Below, piece by piece: positions 17,298 through 26,157 of a DNA stretch of 64,000 nt. Origin of the DNA: Bradyrhizobium paxllaeri (GTDB lineage: Bacteria; Pseudomonadota; Alphaproteobacteria; Rhizobiales; Xanthobacteraceae); the NCBI RefSeq assembly GCF_001693515.2, contig NZ_CP042968.1:2728001-2792000 (forward strand), written 5' to 3'. The position numbers and the translations under genes were made by a program. The notes beneath the pieces were generated by a model, which was not told the DNA's origin, did no database searches, and was given only the letters and a program-made list of their open reading frames with translations. Within the stretch, counting starts at the first letter, position 1. Each line of letters begins with the position of its first letter.

Positions 17298-17798
17298 TTG
17301 CGTAAAATCTGGTTGATTGCGGCCACTGTCATGCTGGTGGCGCAGGGAACGAGTGCCTTCGCTGCGGACGACGCTACCGCGGTCAAGTCTGAGGACGGTA
17401 AGTACTACGACAAGGATGGAAACCCGACCTACAAAGTCGGCGCCGACGGTACGGTCGATTGGTACACCTACTCCGGATACCGTCGTTATCATTCCGAATG
17501 CCATGTCTGTCATGGCCCCGACGGAATGGGATCGACCTATGCGCCGGCGCTACAGGATTCGCTGAAGACGATGAACTACGGCGACTTCGTCAGCGTCGTC
17601 GCGAGTGGCCGCAAGAACGGCAACTCCGTCATGCCGGCGCTCGGCGATAATCCGAATGTCGCCTGCTACATGGACGACCTCTATGTGTATCTGCGTGCCC
17701 GCGCTCATGACGCCATCGGGCGCGTCCGGCCCGCCAAGAAGGAAGACAAGCCTGAGGCGTACACCGAGACGGAAAAGTCCTGCATGGGAGGCAAGTGA
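17298..17798 (+). CDS. xoxG: XoxG-type cytochrome c, electron acceptor of XoxF
   Basis: Exported monohaem cytochrome of 166 residues with a signal peptide (GTSAFAADD), haem motif CHVCH at about residues 68-72, and a probable axial Met in NSVMPALG. The position after xoxF and its size match XoxG/CycB cytochromes that take electrons from XoxF. The only sensible start is TTG 17298: GAGGA lies 7 bases before it and no in-frame ATG precedes the signal peptide. The weak start codon together with the hairpin upstream suggests lower output than xoxF. The stop is followed 70 bases later by flhA. It corresponds to the gene called cycB in Bradyrhizobium japonicum. Confidence 0.92.
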   Translation: MRKIWLIAATVMLVAQGTSAFAADDATAVKSEDGKYYDKDGNPTYKVGADGTVDWYTYSGYRRYHSECHVCHGPDGMGSTYAPALQDSLKTMNYGDFVSVVASGRKNGNSVMPALGDNPNVACYMDDLYVYLRARAHDAIGRVRPAKKEDKPEAYTETEKSCMGGK

Positions 17799-17868
17799 TC
17801 ATGCCGAACATACGAGGCATATGTCCTGGCACTGTGCAGCGACTTGAAGAACAAATGTGGAGTTTAGG

Positions 17869-18975
17869 ATGAAGACCCGCGCTGCTGTCGCATTCGAAGC
17901 CAAGAAGCCGCTTGAAATCGTCGAGGTCGATCTCGAAGGCCCGAAGGCCGGTGAGGTTCTCGTCGAGATCAAGGCGACCGGAATATGCCACACCGATGCC
18001 TACACGCTCGATGGATTCGATAGCGAAGGAATCTTTCCTTCGATTCTCGGTCATGAGGGCGCAGGTATTGTCCGCGAAGTCGGCGCGGGCGTGATGTCGG
18101 TCAAGGCCGGCGATCACGTGATTCCGCTCTACACGCCGGAATGCCGCCAGTGCAAAAGCTGTCTGAGCGGCAAGACCAATCTTTGCACCGCCATCCGCGC
18201 CACCCAGGGCAAGGGGCTGATGCCGGACGGCACCTCGCGCTTCAGCCATAAGGGCAAGCCGATCTTCCACTATATGGGCTGCTCGACGTTCTCGAACTTT
18301 ACCGTGCTGCCGGAAATCGCGGTGGCAAAGATCCGCGAGGACGCGCCCTTCGACAAGAGCTGCTACATCGGTTGCGGGGTGACGACGGGCGTTGGCGCCG
18401 TGGTGAATACCGCCAAGGTGACGCCGGGCGCCAACGTCGTTGTTTTCGGTCTCGGCGGCATCGGGCTCAACGTCATCCAGGGCGCGAAGATGGTGGGCGC
18501 GGACAAGATCGTCGGCGTCGACATCAACGATGCCAAGGAGGATTGGGGCCGCCGCTTCGGCATGACGCATTTCGTCAATCCGACCAAGGTTAGCGACATC
18601 GTCCAGCATCTGGTCGGGCTCACCGATGGCGGCGCGGACTACACCTTCGACTGCACCGGCAACACCAACGTGATGCGGCAGGCGCTCGAAGCGTGCCACC
18701 GCGGCTGGGGCGTCTCGGTCGTTATCGGCGTTGCGGAATCCGGCAAGGAAATCGCGACCCGGCCGTTCCAGCTCGTGACCGGCCGCGTCTGGAAGGGAAC
18801 GGCATTCGGTGGCGCGCGTGGCCGCACGGACGTGCCGAAGATTGTCGACTGGTACATGAACGGAAAGATCGAGATCGATCCGATGATCACGCACGTACTC
18901 AAGCTGGAGGAGATCAACCAGGGATTCGATCTCATGCACCAGGGCAAGTCGATCCGTTCGGTTGTCGTGTTCTGA
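17869..18975 (+). CDS. flhA: S-(hydroxymethyl)glutathione dehydrogenase (class III alcohol dehydrogenase)
   Basis: Protein of 368 residues, full-length zinc-dependent class III alcohol dehydrogenase. It has the catalytic zinc Cys in [11 protein letters not shown], the structural zinc cluster [25 protein letters not shown] for the second catalytic Cys, and the NAD-binding GLGGIGLNV motif. It oxidises S-(hydroxymethyl)glutathione to S-formylglutathione in the cytoplasm, between Gfa and FghA. I use ATG 17869 (GGAG 7 bases upstream), the usual [11 protein letters not shown] start; an upstream GTG at 17857 is less likely. It is part of the xoxF-xoxG-flhA-gfa run. The gene can also be called adhC. 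Confidence 0.95.
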   Translation: MKTRAAVAFEAKKPLEIVEVDLEGPKAGEVLVEIKATGICHTDAYTLDGFDSEGIFPSILGHEGAGIVREVGAGVMSVKAGDHVIPLYTPECRQCKSCLSGKTNLCTAIRATQGKGLMPDGTSRFSHKGKPIFHYMGCSTFSNFTVLPEIAVAKIREDAPFDKSCYIGCGVTTGVGAVVNTAKVTPGANVVVFGLGGIGLNVIQGAKMVGADKIVGVDINDAKEDWGRRFGMTHFVNPTKVSDIVQHLVGLTDGGADYTFDCTGNTNVMRQALEACHRGWGVSVVIGVAESGKEIATRPFQLVTGRVWKGTAFGGARGRTDVPKIVDWYMNGKIEIDPMITHVLKLEEINQGFDLMHQGKSIRSVVVF

Positions 18976-19009
18976 ATAGCGGAACTTCAAACACAAGGAG
19001 GATAGGCCC

Positions 19010-19579
19010 ATGACTGTTCATATCCACCCATCGGTTGATAGCGGCGTAAAACAAGGGACGGGTAATTTCGCCGGCGGCACCCTGGTCTGCAAATGCTCGG
19101 ACAGGCCGGTCAAGGTCACCATCAAGGGTGACGTCGCCCACAACCATGCCTGCGGCTGCACCAAATGCTGGAAGCCCGAGGGCGCGATCTTCTCCGTCGT
19201 GGCCGTCGTTCCGCGCGACAATGTGAAGGTGACCGAGAATGGCGACAAGCTGGCGATTGTCGACTCCGCAGCGGTGATCCAGCGCTACGCCTGCAAGGCC
19301 TGCGGCGCGCATATGTACGGCCGAATCGAGAATACGGGGCATCCGTTCTACGGCCTCGACTTCATTCATCCTGAGCTGTTCCAGGAAAGCGGATCGGCGG
19401 CTCCGGGGTTCGCGGCGTTCGTGTCGTCCGTTCTGGAGTCCGGCGTCCAGCCGGGCGAGATGGCTGGAATCAGGGCCCGGCTGAAGGAGCTCGGACTGGA
19501 GCCTTATGATTGCCTGTCGCCGCCTTTGATGGATGCGATCGCGAGCCATGTGGCAAAGTCCAAGGCCAAGGCGGCCTAG
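19010..19579 (+). CDS. gfa: S-(hydroxymethyl)glutathione synthase (glutathione-dependent formaldehyde-activating enzyme)
   Basis: Protein of 189 residues, full length for Gfa. The zinc-binding cysteines are all visible: CKC near residue 27, CGCTKCW near 48-54 and CKACGAH near 95-101. It condenses formaldehyde with glutathione, feeding FlhA. An AAGGAGGA lies 34 bases after the flhA stop, just before ATG 19010. It is the last gene of the xoxF operon and is followed by a long perfect palindrome. Confidence 0.95.
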   Translation: MTVHIHPSVDSGVKQGTGNFAGGTLVCKCSDRPVKVTIKGDVAHNHACGCTKCWKPEGAIFSVVAVVPRDNVKVTENGDKLAIVDSAAVIQRYACKACGAHMYGRIENTGHPFYGLDFIHPELFQESGSAAPGFAAFVSSVLESGVQPGEMAGIRARLKELGLEPYDCLSPPLMDAIASHVAKSKAKAA

Positions 19580-20000
19580 GCAAGGCGACTTGAGGCAGCC
19601 CGATCTTGCGCGGTACCCGAACTTGCGCTGATGGCGATCGCCATCAGCGCAACCGGACTGCGAGAGGATCACGACGTTGTGCCATTCCGTCGCGGTGGCC
19701 AGTAGGTGAAGCCTACAAGCCCGCGGGTTGTAGTTCGGCACGACCTGTGCCGCATCGAACGCCCTGACATCGAAGGCCCATCGAAGCTTTTGCACAATCG
19801 CCTTCCACGGCGGGTTGCCGCGCGTGCAGGCGGTTGTACTTGGCCAATTGTCTGATTTTGCATGCTGCGGCGCGATGAGCCTTGTCGGGGCGGCCGCGGC
19901 GAAAGGCAGAGCTTCCCCGAAGGTGTTGACCCGTAGAGCAGTTCCCTTTTTATGGACGATGCTGCCCTGACCGGACCGCCCCTTTGCGAGGATTTCCACG
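19580..20000. other. 421-base spacer with a perfect 30-bp palindrome
   Basis: No gene is convincing here. The main feature is a perfect palindrome at 19623-19652 (15-base half-sites TTGCGCTGATGGCGA and its complement), 43 bases after the gfa stop. As RNA it would make a very stable stem without a U-run; as DNA it could be a dimeric protein site. A short reading frame on the minus strand (about 19669-20007) is Arg/Ser-rich and looks like noise. GCGAGGA at 19986-19992 is the ribosome-binding site of the next gene. Confidence 0.6.
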
Positions 20001-21188
20001 ATGCCAATCTCTACTGACGCCGCTTTTATTCTGCCCGACGATTTCGCCGGCGCTGCACTGATGGGGCGGATCTGGCGTCCTGACCTTGCCGCGCCGTCGG
20101 TGGTCGCGATTCGTCAGGATGGCGTATTCGACATCACCGACGAATTTCCTACCGCCAGCCAACTTGCCGCCGTTGCCGATCCGGCCGGGGCGCTGCGCGC
20201 CGCGCGTGGCGAGCGGGTTAGCGCGCTGCAGGATCTCCTGAACAATACGCCGCCCGATACGCGCGATTCGACCAAGCCATGGTTGCTGGCCCCGATCGAC
20301 CTGCAGGTGATCAAGGCCGCCGGCGTCACCTTCGCCGTCTCGATGCTGGAGCGGGTGATTGAGGAGCGGGCGCGCGGCAATCCCGACTCGGCGGAGGCGA
20401 TCCGGGCCGAGGTGACGCGGATCGTCGGCACCGACCTGTCGCAATTGAAACCGGGCTCAGCCGAAGCGCAGCACGTGAAGGACGTGCTGGTTTCGCAAAA
20501 TGCCTGGAGCCAGTATCTCGAAGTCGGCATCGGCCCGGACGCCGAGGTGTTCACCAAGGCGCCCGTGCTGTCGGCGGTCGGCACCTGCGTGGATGCGGGC
20601 CTGCATCCGAAATCGACCTGGAATAATCCGGAGCCCGAGGTCGTGCTGGTGGTAGCCAGCGATGGCCGGATCGTCGGCGCCACGCTCGGCAACGATGTCA
20701 ATCTGCGCGACTTCGAGGGACGCTCGGCGCTGCTGTTGTCCAAGGCCAAGGACAACAACGCGTCCTGCGCCATCGGTCCGTTCGTGCGCTTCTTCGACGC
20801 AGGCTTCACGCTCGACGATGTCAGGAGGATGGATATCTCGCTGGAGGTGAAGGGGCCGGAAGGTTTTGTCCTGCACGGCGCATCCTCGCTGACGAAGATC
20901 AGCCGCGACCCGGCCGACATCGTCGGTCAGACGATCAACGAGAACCATCAATATCCCGACGGCTTCGTGCTCTTCCTCGGCACGATGTTCGCGCCGATCC
21001 AGGACCGCTTTGCGAAGGGGCAGGGGTTCACCCACGTGGTCGGGGATCTCGTGACGGTTGCGACGCCGAAGCTCGGCCGGCTGACCAACCGGATGCGCCA
21101 CAGTGGCGATTGCGAGCGATGGCAGTTCGGCCTGACCGATCTCTTCGCCGCATTGATGCGCCGGAAGGCTGGCCGAAGCAGCAACTAG
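20001..21188 (+). CDS. Fumarylacetoacetate hydrolase-family protein
   Basis: Protein of 395 residues. The C-terminal 220 residues carry the FAH fold, with metal-binding acidic motifs NNPEPEVVLVV (Glu-x-Glu) and GNDVNLRDFEG, plus SKAKDNNASCAIGPF typical of the family. The N-terminal 170 residues are the extension seen in larger members annotated only as FAH family. Known homologues include hydrolases, decarboxylases and sugar-acid dehydratases acting on 2-oxo acids, so the reaction cannot be fixed. It precedes a Gfo/Idh/MocA dehydrogenase by 54 bases, suggesting a sugar or sugar-acid pathway. A GCGAGGA site precedes ATG 20001. Confidence 0.8.
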   Translation: MPISTDAAFILPDDFAGAALMGRIWRPDLAAPSVVAIRQDGVFDITDEFPTASQLAAVADPAGALRAARGERVSALQDLLNNTPPDTRDSTKPWLLAPIDLQVIKAAGVTFAVSMLERVIEERARGNPDSAEAIRAEVTRIVGTDLSQLKPGSAEAQHVKDVLVSQNAWSQYLEVGIGPDAEVFTKAPVLSAVGTCVDAGLHPKSTWNNPEPEVVLVVASDGRIVGATLGNDVNLRDFEGRSALLLSKAKDNNASCAIGPFVRFFDAGFTLDDVRRMDISLEVKGPEGFVLHGASSLTKISRDPADIVGQTINENHQYPDGFVLFLGTMFAPIQDRFAKGQGFTHVVGDLVTVATPKLGRLTNRMRHSGDCERWQFGLTDLFAALMRRKAGRSSN

Positions 21189-21242
21189 CTGCGAGCCGCG
21201 CAGCAACAGGGTCTTGGCTGACAACCCGGAGACATTCCGCAG

Positions 21243-22412
21243 ATGGCGAAAATCAGAATCGGCCTGGCCGGCTGCGGCTTTGTGTCCGAGCTGCATATGC
21301 ATGCCTATCGCCGCGTTTACGGCGTGAATGTCGAAGTCCGGGCCGTTGCGGCGAGAGGCGATCATGTCGTCGAGTTTGCCCGCCGCCACCAGATCCCGAC
21401 GGTCTATCGCAGCTTCCGCGACCTGATCGCCGACGCTGATCTCGACGTCATCGACATCTGCACGCCGCCCAATCTGCACACCTCGATGATCGTGGATGCG
21501 ATGCAGGCCGGCAAACACGTCATCTGCGAAAAACCGTTCGCCGGCTATTTTGGCCGGGATGACGACAAGACACCGATCGGCAAGCATGTGCCGAAGGCAT
21601 TGATGTATGAGCGCGTGCTGGAGGAGATGGAGAATACCCGCGCAGCGATCGAACAGACCGGCAGGCTCTTCATGTATGCCGAGGACTGGATCTACGCGCC
21701 GGCGGTGACCAAGACCGTGGAGATCCTGAAAGCCAGCAAAGACAAGATCCTGTTCATGAAGGGGGAAGAGAGCCATTCCGGCTCGCATGCCGCGCATGCC
21801 GCCCAATGGGCGATGACCGGCGGCGGCTCGTTGATCCGGATGGGATGCCATCCGCTGTCGGCGGTGCTCTATCTCAAGCAGGTGGAGGCGAAGGCGCGCG
21901 GCGAGACGATCGGTGTGGCCAGCGTGACGTGTGACGTCGGCAATGTCACGGCATGCCTGCGCCCCGACGAACGTTCCGTGCTCAAGGCCAATCCCGTCGA
22001 TGTCGAGGATTGGGGCGTGCTCACGGCCACGTTCTCGGACGGCACCAAGGCCACGGTGTTTTCCGGCGACATGATCCTCGGCGGCGTCCGCAACCTGATC
22101 GAAACCTACACCAGCAGCGGCTCGCTGTTCGCCAACATCACGCCGAACACGCACATGATGAGCTATCAGACCAGCGAGGAGAAGCTCGCCAACGTCTACA
22201 TTACCGAGAAGGTCGACCGGAAGACCGGCTGGCAATACATCTGCCTCGAGGAAGAGTGGACGCGAGGCTATACGCAGGAAATCCAGGATTTCATGGAATG
22301 CGTCGCCACCGGCCGCCAGCCGCTCTCGGATCTGGCGCTGGCTTTCGAGACCATCAAGGTCAACTACGCCGGCTATTGGGCAGCGGAGGAGGGGCGGCGA
22401 GTTACGCTGTGA
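21243..22412 (+). CDS. Gfo/Idh/MocA-family NAD(P)-dependent oxidoreductase
   Basis: Protein of 389 residues. The Rossmann motif GLAGCGFVSELH is at the N-terminus, the family CEKPFAG motif near residue 97, and the C-terminal substrate domain contains GGGSLIRMGCHPLS. Family members oxidise or epimerise cyclic polyols and sugars. An insertion with DDDKTPIGKHVPKA after the EKP motif is unusual. It lies in an apparent two-gene operon with the FAH-family gene and ends before a bidirectional hairpin. The substrate is unknown; the context suggests a sugar or polyol degraded to a 2-oxo acid. Confidence 0.82.
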   Translation: MAKIRIGLAGCGFVSELHMHAYRRVYGVNVEVRAVAARGDHVVEFARRHQIPTVYRSFRDLIADADLDVIDICTPPNLHTSMIVDAMQAGKHVICEKPFAGYFGRDDDKTPIGKHVPKALMYERVLEEMENTRAAIEQTGRLFMYAEDWIYAPAVTKTVEILKASKDKILFMKGEESHSGSHAAHAAQWAMTGGGSLIRMGCHPLSAVLYLKQVEAKARGETIGVASVTCDVGNVTACLRPDERSVLKANPVDVEDWGVLTATFSDGTKATVFSGDMILGGVRNLIETYTSSGSLFANITPNTHMMSYQTSEEKLANVYITEKVDRKTGWQYICLEEEWTRGYTQEIQDFMECVATGRQPLSDLALAFETIKVNYAGYWAAEEGRRVTL

Positions 22413-22436
22413 GGCGCTGTGGCGGCGGCGTCCTTA

Positions 22437-22462
22437 CCTCGCCCCGCAAGAGCGGGGCGAGG
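22437..22462. terminator. Bidirectional hairpin terminator
   Basis: CCTCGCCCCG (22437-22446) and CGGGGCGAGG (22453-22462) form a perfect 10-bp GC-rich stem with a 6-base loop, midway between convergent genes ending at 22412 and 22506. There is no U-run. Confidence 0.65.
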
Positions 22463-22505
22463 TGGCGCAGCCTTGACGCGGCTGCTATTCGACATTCTAT
22501 CGCGA

Positions 22506-23816
22506 TTAGCTCGAATACACCGATGATTTCGGCAGCGGGAATACGGGGTCCTGCGTTCTGATATTGGTCGGCCAGACCACCGAGATGTGCTCGCCGGCAT
22601 TCTGCATCACCACCGGCGTCGAGCGCTCATTCTGGCCGGAGAGCGGCGTGCCGGGCCGATAGAATTTCACGCCATAGCCCTGGATGGTGCCGCCCGCCGG
22701 GATGTCGACATCGAGCGCCGCCTTGCGAATGGCTTCGGGATCGAAGCCGCCATACTTCTCCTTGGCCTCGGGCAGCACGCTGTTGAGCAGGATCCAGGTC
22801 TGATTGAAGCCCATCGAGCAGTGCGGCGGAACATCGGTTGCGTTGGTCTTCTCCTTGTAGCGCGCGACCATGATTTTCGTGAGATCGCCGATTCCGGGCG
22901 CGAGCTTCGAGGCATCGAGCAATTGCGCCGGCACCGGATCGATATTGCAGAAATTATCGATATCCGCAGCAAACGCCGCGCGCAGCTTGTCAAGCTGGCT
23001 ATAGCCCGCTCCGTTGCCAAACAGCATCTTGAACCGAAGGCCATTCTCGCGTGCCTGCCGGAGGAACAGGGTGATGTCGGGATTGTAACCGGCGTGCGAG
23101 ATCACGTCTGCCCTGGCGCGTTTGAGCTTGGTGACGAGTACCGAGAGATCTGGTGCGGATGCCGAATAACCTTCCTTGAGCACAACCTGGAGGCCCGCCT
23201 CCTTGCAATAGGCCTCATCGGCAGCGGCGACGCCGACCCCATAGGGACCATCCTCGTGGATCAGCGCGATCCTGACGTCCTTGGGCTCCATGCCGAGCTT
23301 GGCCTTGGCATGCTCGGTGATGAAGCTCGCAAAGGCCTGGCCATACTGGTCGGAATGAATTTGCGCGCGGAAGACGTATTGCAGGTTCTTGTCCTTGAAC
23401 ACGGCGGTCGAAACCGCAGTCGTGATCCAGAGGATCTTCTTCTGCTGCTCGACCTTGGCCGCGAGCGGGACCGCGTGCGAACTCGCGTACACGCCGTTGA
23501 TGATGTCGATCTTCTCCTGGTCGATCAGGCGATTGGCCTCATTGATCGCGACATCGGGCTTGCTTTGGGAATCCGCGGCGATAGCGGCAACCTTGTACTT
23601 GCCGCCGATGCCGCCTTTTTCGTTGACGAGGTCGATGGCGATCTGCGCGCCGATCGAGGAGGCGACCGAGCCGCCTGCGGCAAAGGGACCGGTCAGATCG
23701 TAGATCAGGCCGATGCGGACTGTTTCGGCTTGCGCCTGCGCGCGGGTCCAATCGAAGGTGAATGCAGCGGCGGCGGCCGCGGAAGTCTTCAGCAGTGTTC
23801 TGCGTGAAGTCGGCAT
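22506..23816 (-). CDS. Orphan branched-chain amino acid-type ABC substrate-binding protein
   Basis: Protein of 436 residues with a twin-arginine-like signal (SRRTLLKTSAAAAAA) and a type-I periplasmic binding fold starting VRIGLIYDLTGPFAA. This is the Leu/Ile/Val-type binding family, which takes diverse ligands including amides, aromatics and urea. No permease or ATPase genes adjoin it, so it must borrow a transporter from elsewhere or act as a sensor. It is convergent with the FAH/Gfo pair and lies 167 bases from cbbR, same strand. The ligand is unknown. Confidence 0.82.
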   Translation of the reverse strand: MPTSRRTLLKTSAAAAAAFTFDWTRAQAQAETVRIGLIYDLTGPFAAGGSVASSIGAQIAIDLVNEKGGIGGKYKVAAIAADSQSKPDVAINEANRLIDQEKIDIINGVYASSHAVPLAAKVEQQKKILWITTAVSTAVFKDKNLQYVFRAQIHSDQYGQAFASFITEHAKAKLGMEPKDVRIALIHEDGPYGVGVAAADEAYCKEAGLQVVLKEGYSASAPDLSVLVTKLKRARADVISHAGYNPDITLFLRQARENGLRFKMLFGNGAGYSQLDKLRAAFAADIDNFCNIDPVPAQLLDASKLAPGIGDLTKIMVARYKEKTNATDVPPHCSMGFNQTWILLNSVLPEAKEKYGGFDPEAIRKAALDVDIPAGGTIQGYGVKFYRPGTPLSGQNERSTPVVMQNAGEHISVVWPTNIRTQDPVFPLPKSSVYSS

Positions 23817-23983
23817 CGTTTCCTCCCTTTTTTATCTGTCGTCGGGACTGCTTGCCCGCGCTTTTTGGCCAAGTATTTGGAGAAGAGGGCAGGATGTCAA
23901 CCTGTCGGCGATTGGCCCGGTGGCGTGCCGGAATGATGGCGCTCAGACTTTCGTCGCATCATTCGGAATGCATCGCACCATCG

Positions 23984-24955
23984 TCACCGCCGCTTGCCGC
24001 GGGCCGACGTCCGGGTGAGCCTGATCCGGCCGTGGGTACGCGGCAGGAATTGCGCGCCGCGGGCGCTGAGGAATTCCAGCATGGCGCGCGCCGGCGGCAG
24101 CAGGATCTTGTCCTTTCGCGACAGGGCGAACCATTGCCGGACAATAGGAAGGCCGACCACATCCAGCGTGACCAGCCGCCGCTCGTCGAGTTCGGTGGCG
24201 ACCGTATGCGCCGAAATAAACGCAATGCCGAGCCCGGCGATCACCGCTTGCTTGATCGTTTCATTGCTGCTCATCGCCATGCCGATGTTCGGGCGTATTC
24301 CCGCCGTCTCGAACAATTGCTCCATCAGGCCGCGCGTCCCCGAGCCAGGCTCGCGCGTCAGGAACGTCTCGTTGGCGAGGTCGCTCGCCGCGATGCGGGA
24401 TTTTCGTGCCAGGCGGTGGCTGGTCGGCGCGATGATGACATGCGGATGATCTCCGATCGGATAGACATCCATGTCGATGTCGGCCGGCGGGCGGCCCATG
24501 ATCGCGAAGTCGAGATCGTAACCGCGTAGCGCCGTACCGATCTCCTGGCGGTTTCCGATCGAGAGCGTGACATCGATGTTCGGATGCAGTTTCGAGAATC
24601 CCGAGATCATGAACGGCACGAAATATTTCGCGGTGCTGACGGCACCGATCGAGATACGTCCCGCGGTCTTTCCCGCGATCATCTCGAGCGAAGTTTCGCA
24701 ATCCGCAATCGCCGCATCGATGCGCTCGGCGAGCGTCAGCACCTCGCGCCCGGCGTCGGTCAGCAGCATGCCGTCATTGGTGCGCTGGATCAGGGGCACG
24801 CCTGCAATCTCCTGCAGATTGCGAATCTGCAGCGTGACGGCCGGCTGCGTCAGGTGAAGCCGCTTGGCCGCCGCCGTGACCGATCGATCGTCGTGAACGG
24901 CTGCCAGCGCGCGCAACTGGCGAATGGTCAATTCCCGCCGAAACCTGTTTGCCAT
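23984..24955 (-). CDS. cbbR: CbbR, LysR-family regulator of the Calvin cycle operon
   Basis: Protein of 323 residues (from ATG 24955) with an N-terminal winged helix-turn-helix (LTIRQLRALAAVHDDRSVTAAAKRLH region) and a LysR effector domain. The first 90 residues closely match CbbR proteins. It is divergent from cbbF, the standard cbbR arrangement. It should bind the intergenic region and activate cbb transcription in response to metabolites such as RuBP, as known for the family. An alternative start at 24967 adds four residues but has no ribosome-binding site. The C-terminus is Arg/Lys-rich. Confidence 0.9.
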   Translation of the reverse strand: MANRFRRELTIRQLRALAAVHDDRSVTAAAKRLHLTQPAVTLQIRNLQEIAGVPLIQRTNDGMLLTDAGREVLTLAERIDAAIADCETSLEMIAGKTAGRISIGAVSTAKYFVPFMISGFSKLHPNIDVTLSIGNRQEIGTALRGYDLDFAIMGRPPADIDMDVYPIGDHPHVIIAPTSHRLARKSRIAASDLANETFLTREPGSGTRGLMEQLFETAGIRPNIGMAMSSNETIKQAVIAGLGIAFISAHTVATELDERRLVTLDVVGLPIVRQWFALSRKDKILLPPARAMLEFLSARGAQFLPRTHGRIRLTRTSARGKRR

Positions 24956-25106
24956 GGGCCTGTCCATATAAGAAAAACTTTGGCAAAGCCAAAGATAAGA
25001 AAATTTCACTAATTTTGCAAACTGGATTGTTGTTAGGCGCGGAGTGCGGATGGGCGCGCGACGCTTTGCAATCGCCCCGAAAGCGGGCGCCAAACGGGGA
25101 ACGGCC
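24956..25106. promoter_or_regulatory. cbbR-cbbF divergent promoter with CbbR operator candidate
   Basis: A perfect inverted repeat CTTTGGC-AAA-GCCAAAG lies at 24978-24994 in an AT-rich tract. It is flanked by a direct repeat ATAAGAAAA (24968-24976 and 24995-25003). This fits LysR sites of the T-N11-A type and is the natural CbbR operator. GGGGA 6 bases before ATG 25107 is the cbbF ribosome-binding site. Confidence 0.6.
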
Positions 25107-26144
25107 ATGGGCGCACGCGTGACCTTGTGCTCGCATCTTGATCAGACGGGATCGGAGACACCGGCCGGACCGGCCGTGTCCACCGTGATTGAAGCGATCG
25201 CTACTGCTGCGATCGGCCTTGCCGATCTCATTGCCGACGGACCGCTGGCGGGCATTACCGGAAAAACCGATGGCGTCAACTCCGACGGCGACTATCAGCG
25301 GGATATCGATCTCGCCGCCGACGGGATGATGCGCGCAGCGTTACGCAGGTCGCCAGTCGCCGCCGTCCTGTCAGAGGAATCGGAACTGCCGGAAGTGTTC
25401 GATGCCAAGGCGTCGCTCTGCGTCGCGATCGATCCGCTCGACGGGTCTGCCAACCTCGAAAACAACATTTCCGTCGGAACCATCTTTTCGATCAGATCGC
25501 GCGGCAACGACATTGTCTCCACTTTCTTCGAACCCGGCACCGCGCAGTGCGCGGCAGGTTTCGTGGTCTACGGCCCGCAAACGACGCTGGTGCTGGCATT
25601 CGACGAGCGCGTCGACATCTTCATTCTGGACCGGCGTGCGAGGGAGTTCCTGCTGATCGCGCGCCGCGTCAGGATCGCGCCCGACACGCCTGAATTCGCC
25701 ATCAACGCCTCGAACCGCCGGCACTGGCACGGACCGGTGCGCACCTATATCGACGAGTGCCTGGCCGGCATCAATGGCGGCTGCGCGGCCGATTTCAACA
25801 TGCGGTGGATCGGCTCACTGGTCGCGGAGTCGCTTCGCATTCTCGTTCGCGGCGGCGTGTTCCTGTACCCGGCGGATGCGCGGCCAGCCTATCGCGAGGG
25901 ACGTCTTCGCCTGCTTTACGAGGCGCATCCGATGGCGCTGGTGATGGAGTGGGCGGGCGGTGCCGCGACCACCGGCCGCCGGCGCATCCTTGAGGTTTCG
26001 GCGAAAACGCCGCACCAGCGGGTGCCGCTGATCATGGGATCGATGCGTGGCGTTCGCGACATCACCGCCATTCATGAAGGCACTCAGCCGATGTTCGACA
26101 ACAGCGACGCGCCGCTATTCGCGCGGCGCGGCCTGTTTCGCTGA
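25107..26144 (+). CDS. cbbF: Class I fructose-1,6-/sedoheptulose-1,7-bisphosphatase
   Basis: Protein of 345 residues, full length for class I FBPase. The metal/phosphate motif IDPLDGSANLENNISVGT lies near residues 110-127, with an acidic SEESELPE upstream and NMRWIGSLVAE near the substrate site. It dephosphorylates FBP, and probably SBP, in regeneration of RuBP. I prefer ATG 25107 (GGGGA upstream) to the in-frame start at 25044, which would run into the operator region. It is the first gene of the cbb operon and is followed 13 bases later by cbbP. Confidence 0.93.
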   Translation: MGARVTLCSHLDQTGSETPAGPAVSTVIEAIATAAIGLADLIADGPLAGITGKTDGVNSDGDYQRDIDLAADGMMRAALRRSPVAAVLSEESELPEVFDAKASLCVAIDPLDGSANLENNISVGTIFSIRSRGNDIVSTFFEPGTAQCAAGFVVYGPQTTLVLAFDERVDIFILDRRAREFLLIARRVRIAPDTPEFAINASNRRHWHGPVRTYIDECLAGINGGCAADFNMRWIGSLVAESLRILVRGGVFLYPADARPAYREGRLRLLYEAHPMALVMEWAGGAATTGRRRILEVSAKTPHQRVPLIMGSMRGVRDITAIHEGTQPMFDNSDAPLFARRGLFR

Positions 26145-26157
26145 CCGGGAAGAGCAG

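Noticed and set aside
17629..19011. Open minus-strand frame of 460 codons opposite xoxG and flhA
   Set aside because: Both plus-strand genes are certain and the antisense translation has no recognisable motif.
19623..19652. CRISPR repeat or insertion-sequence end
   Set aside because: The palindrome is single in the window with no spaced copies, no transposase and no flanking target duplication seen.
20457..22235. Open minus-strand frame of 592 codons opposite the FAH and Gfo/Idh genes
   Set aside because: It spans two well-supported plus-strand genes and their gap, has His/Arg-rich composition typical of antisense frames in GC-rich DNA, and shows no domain.
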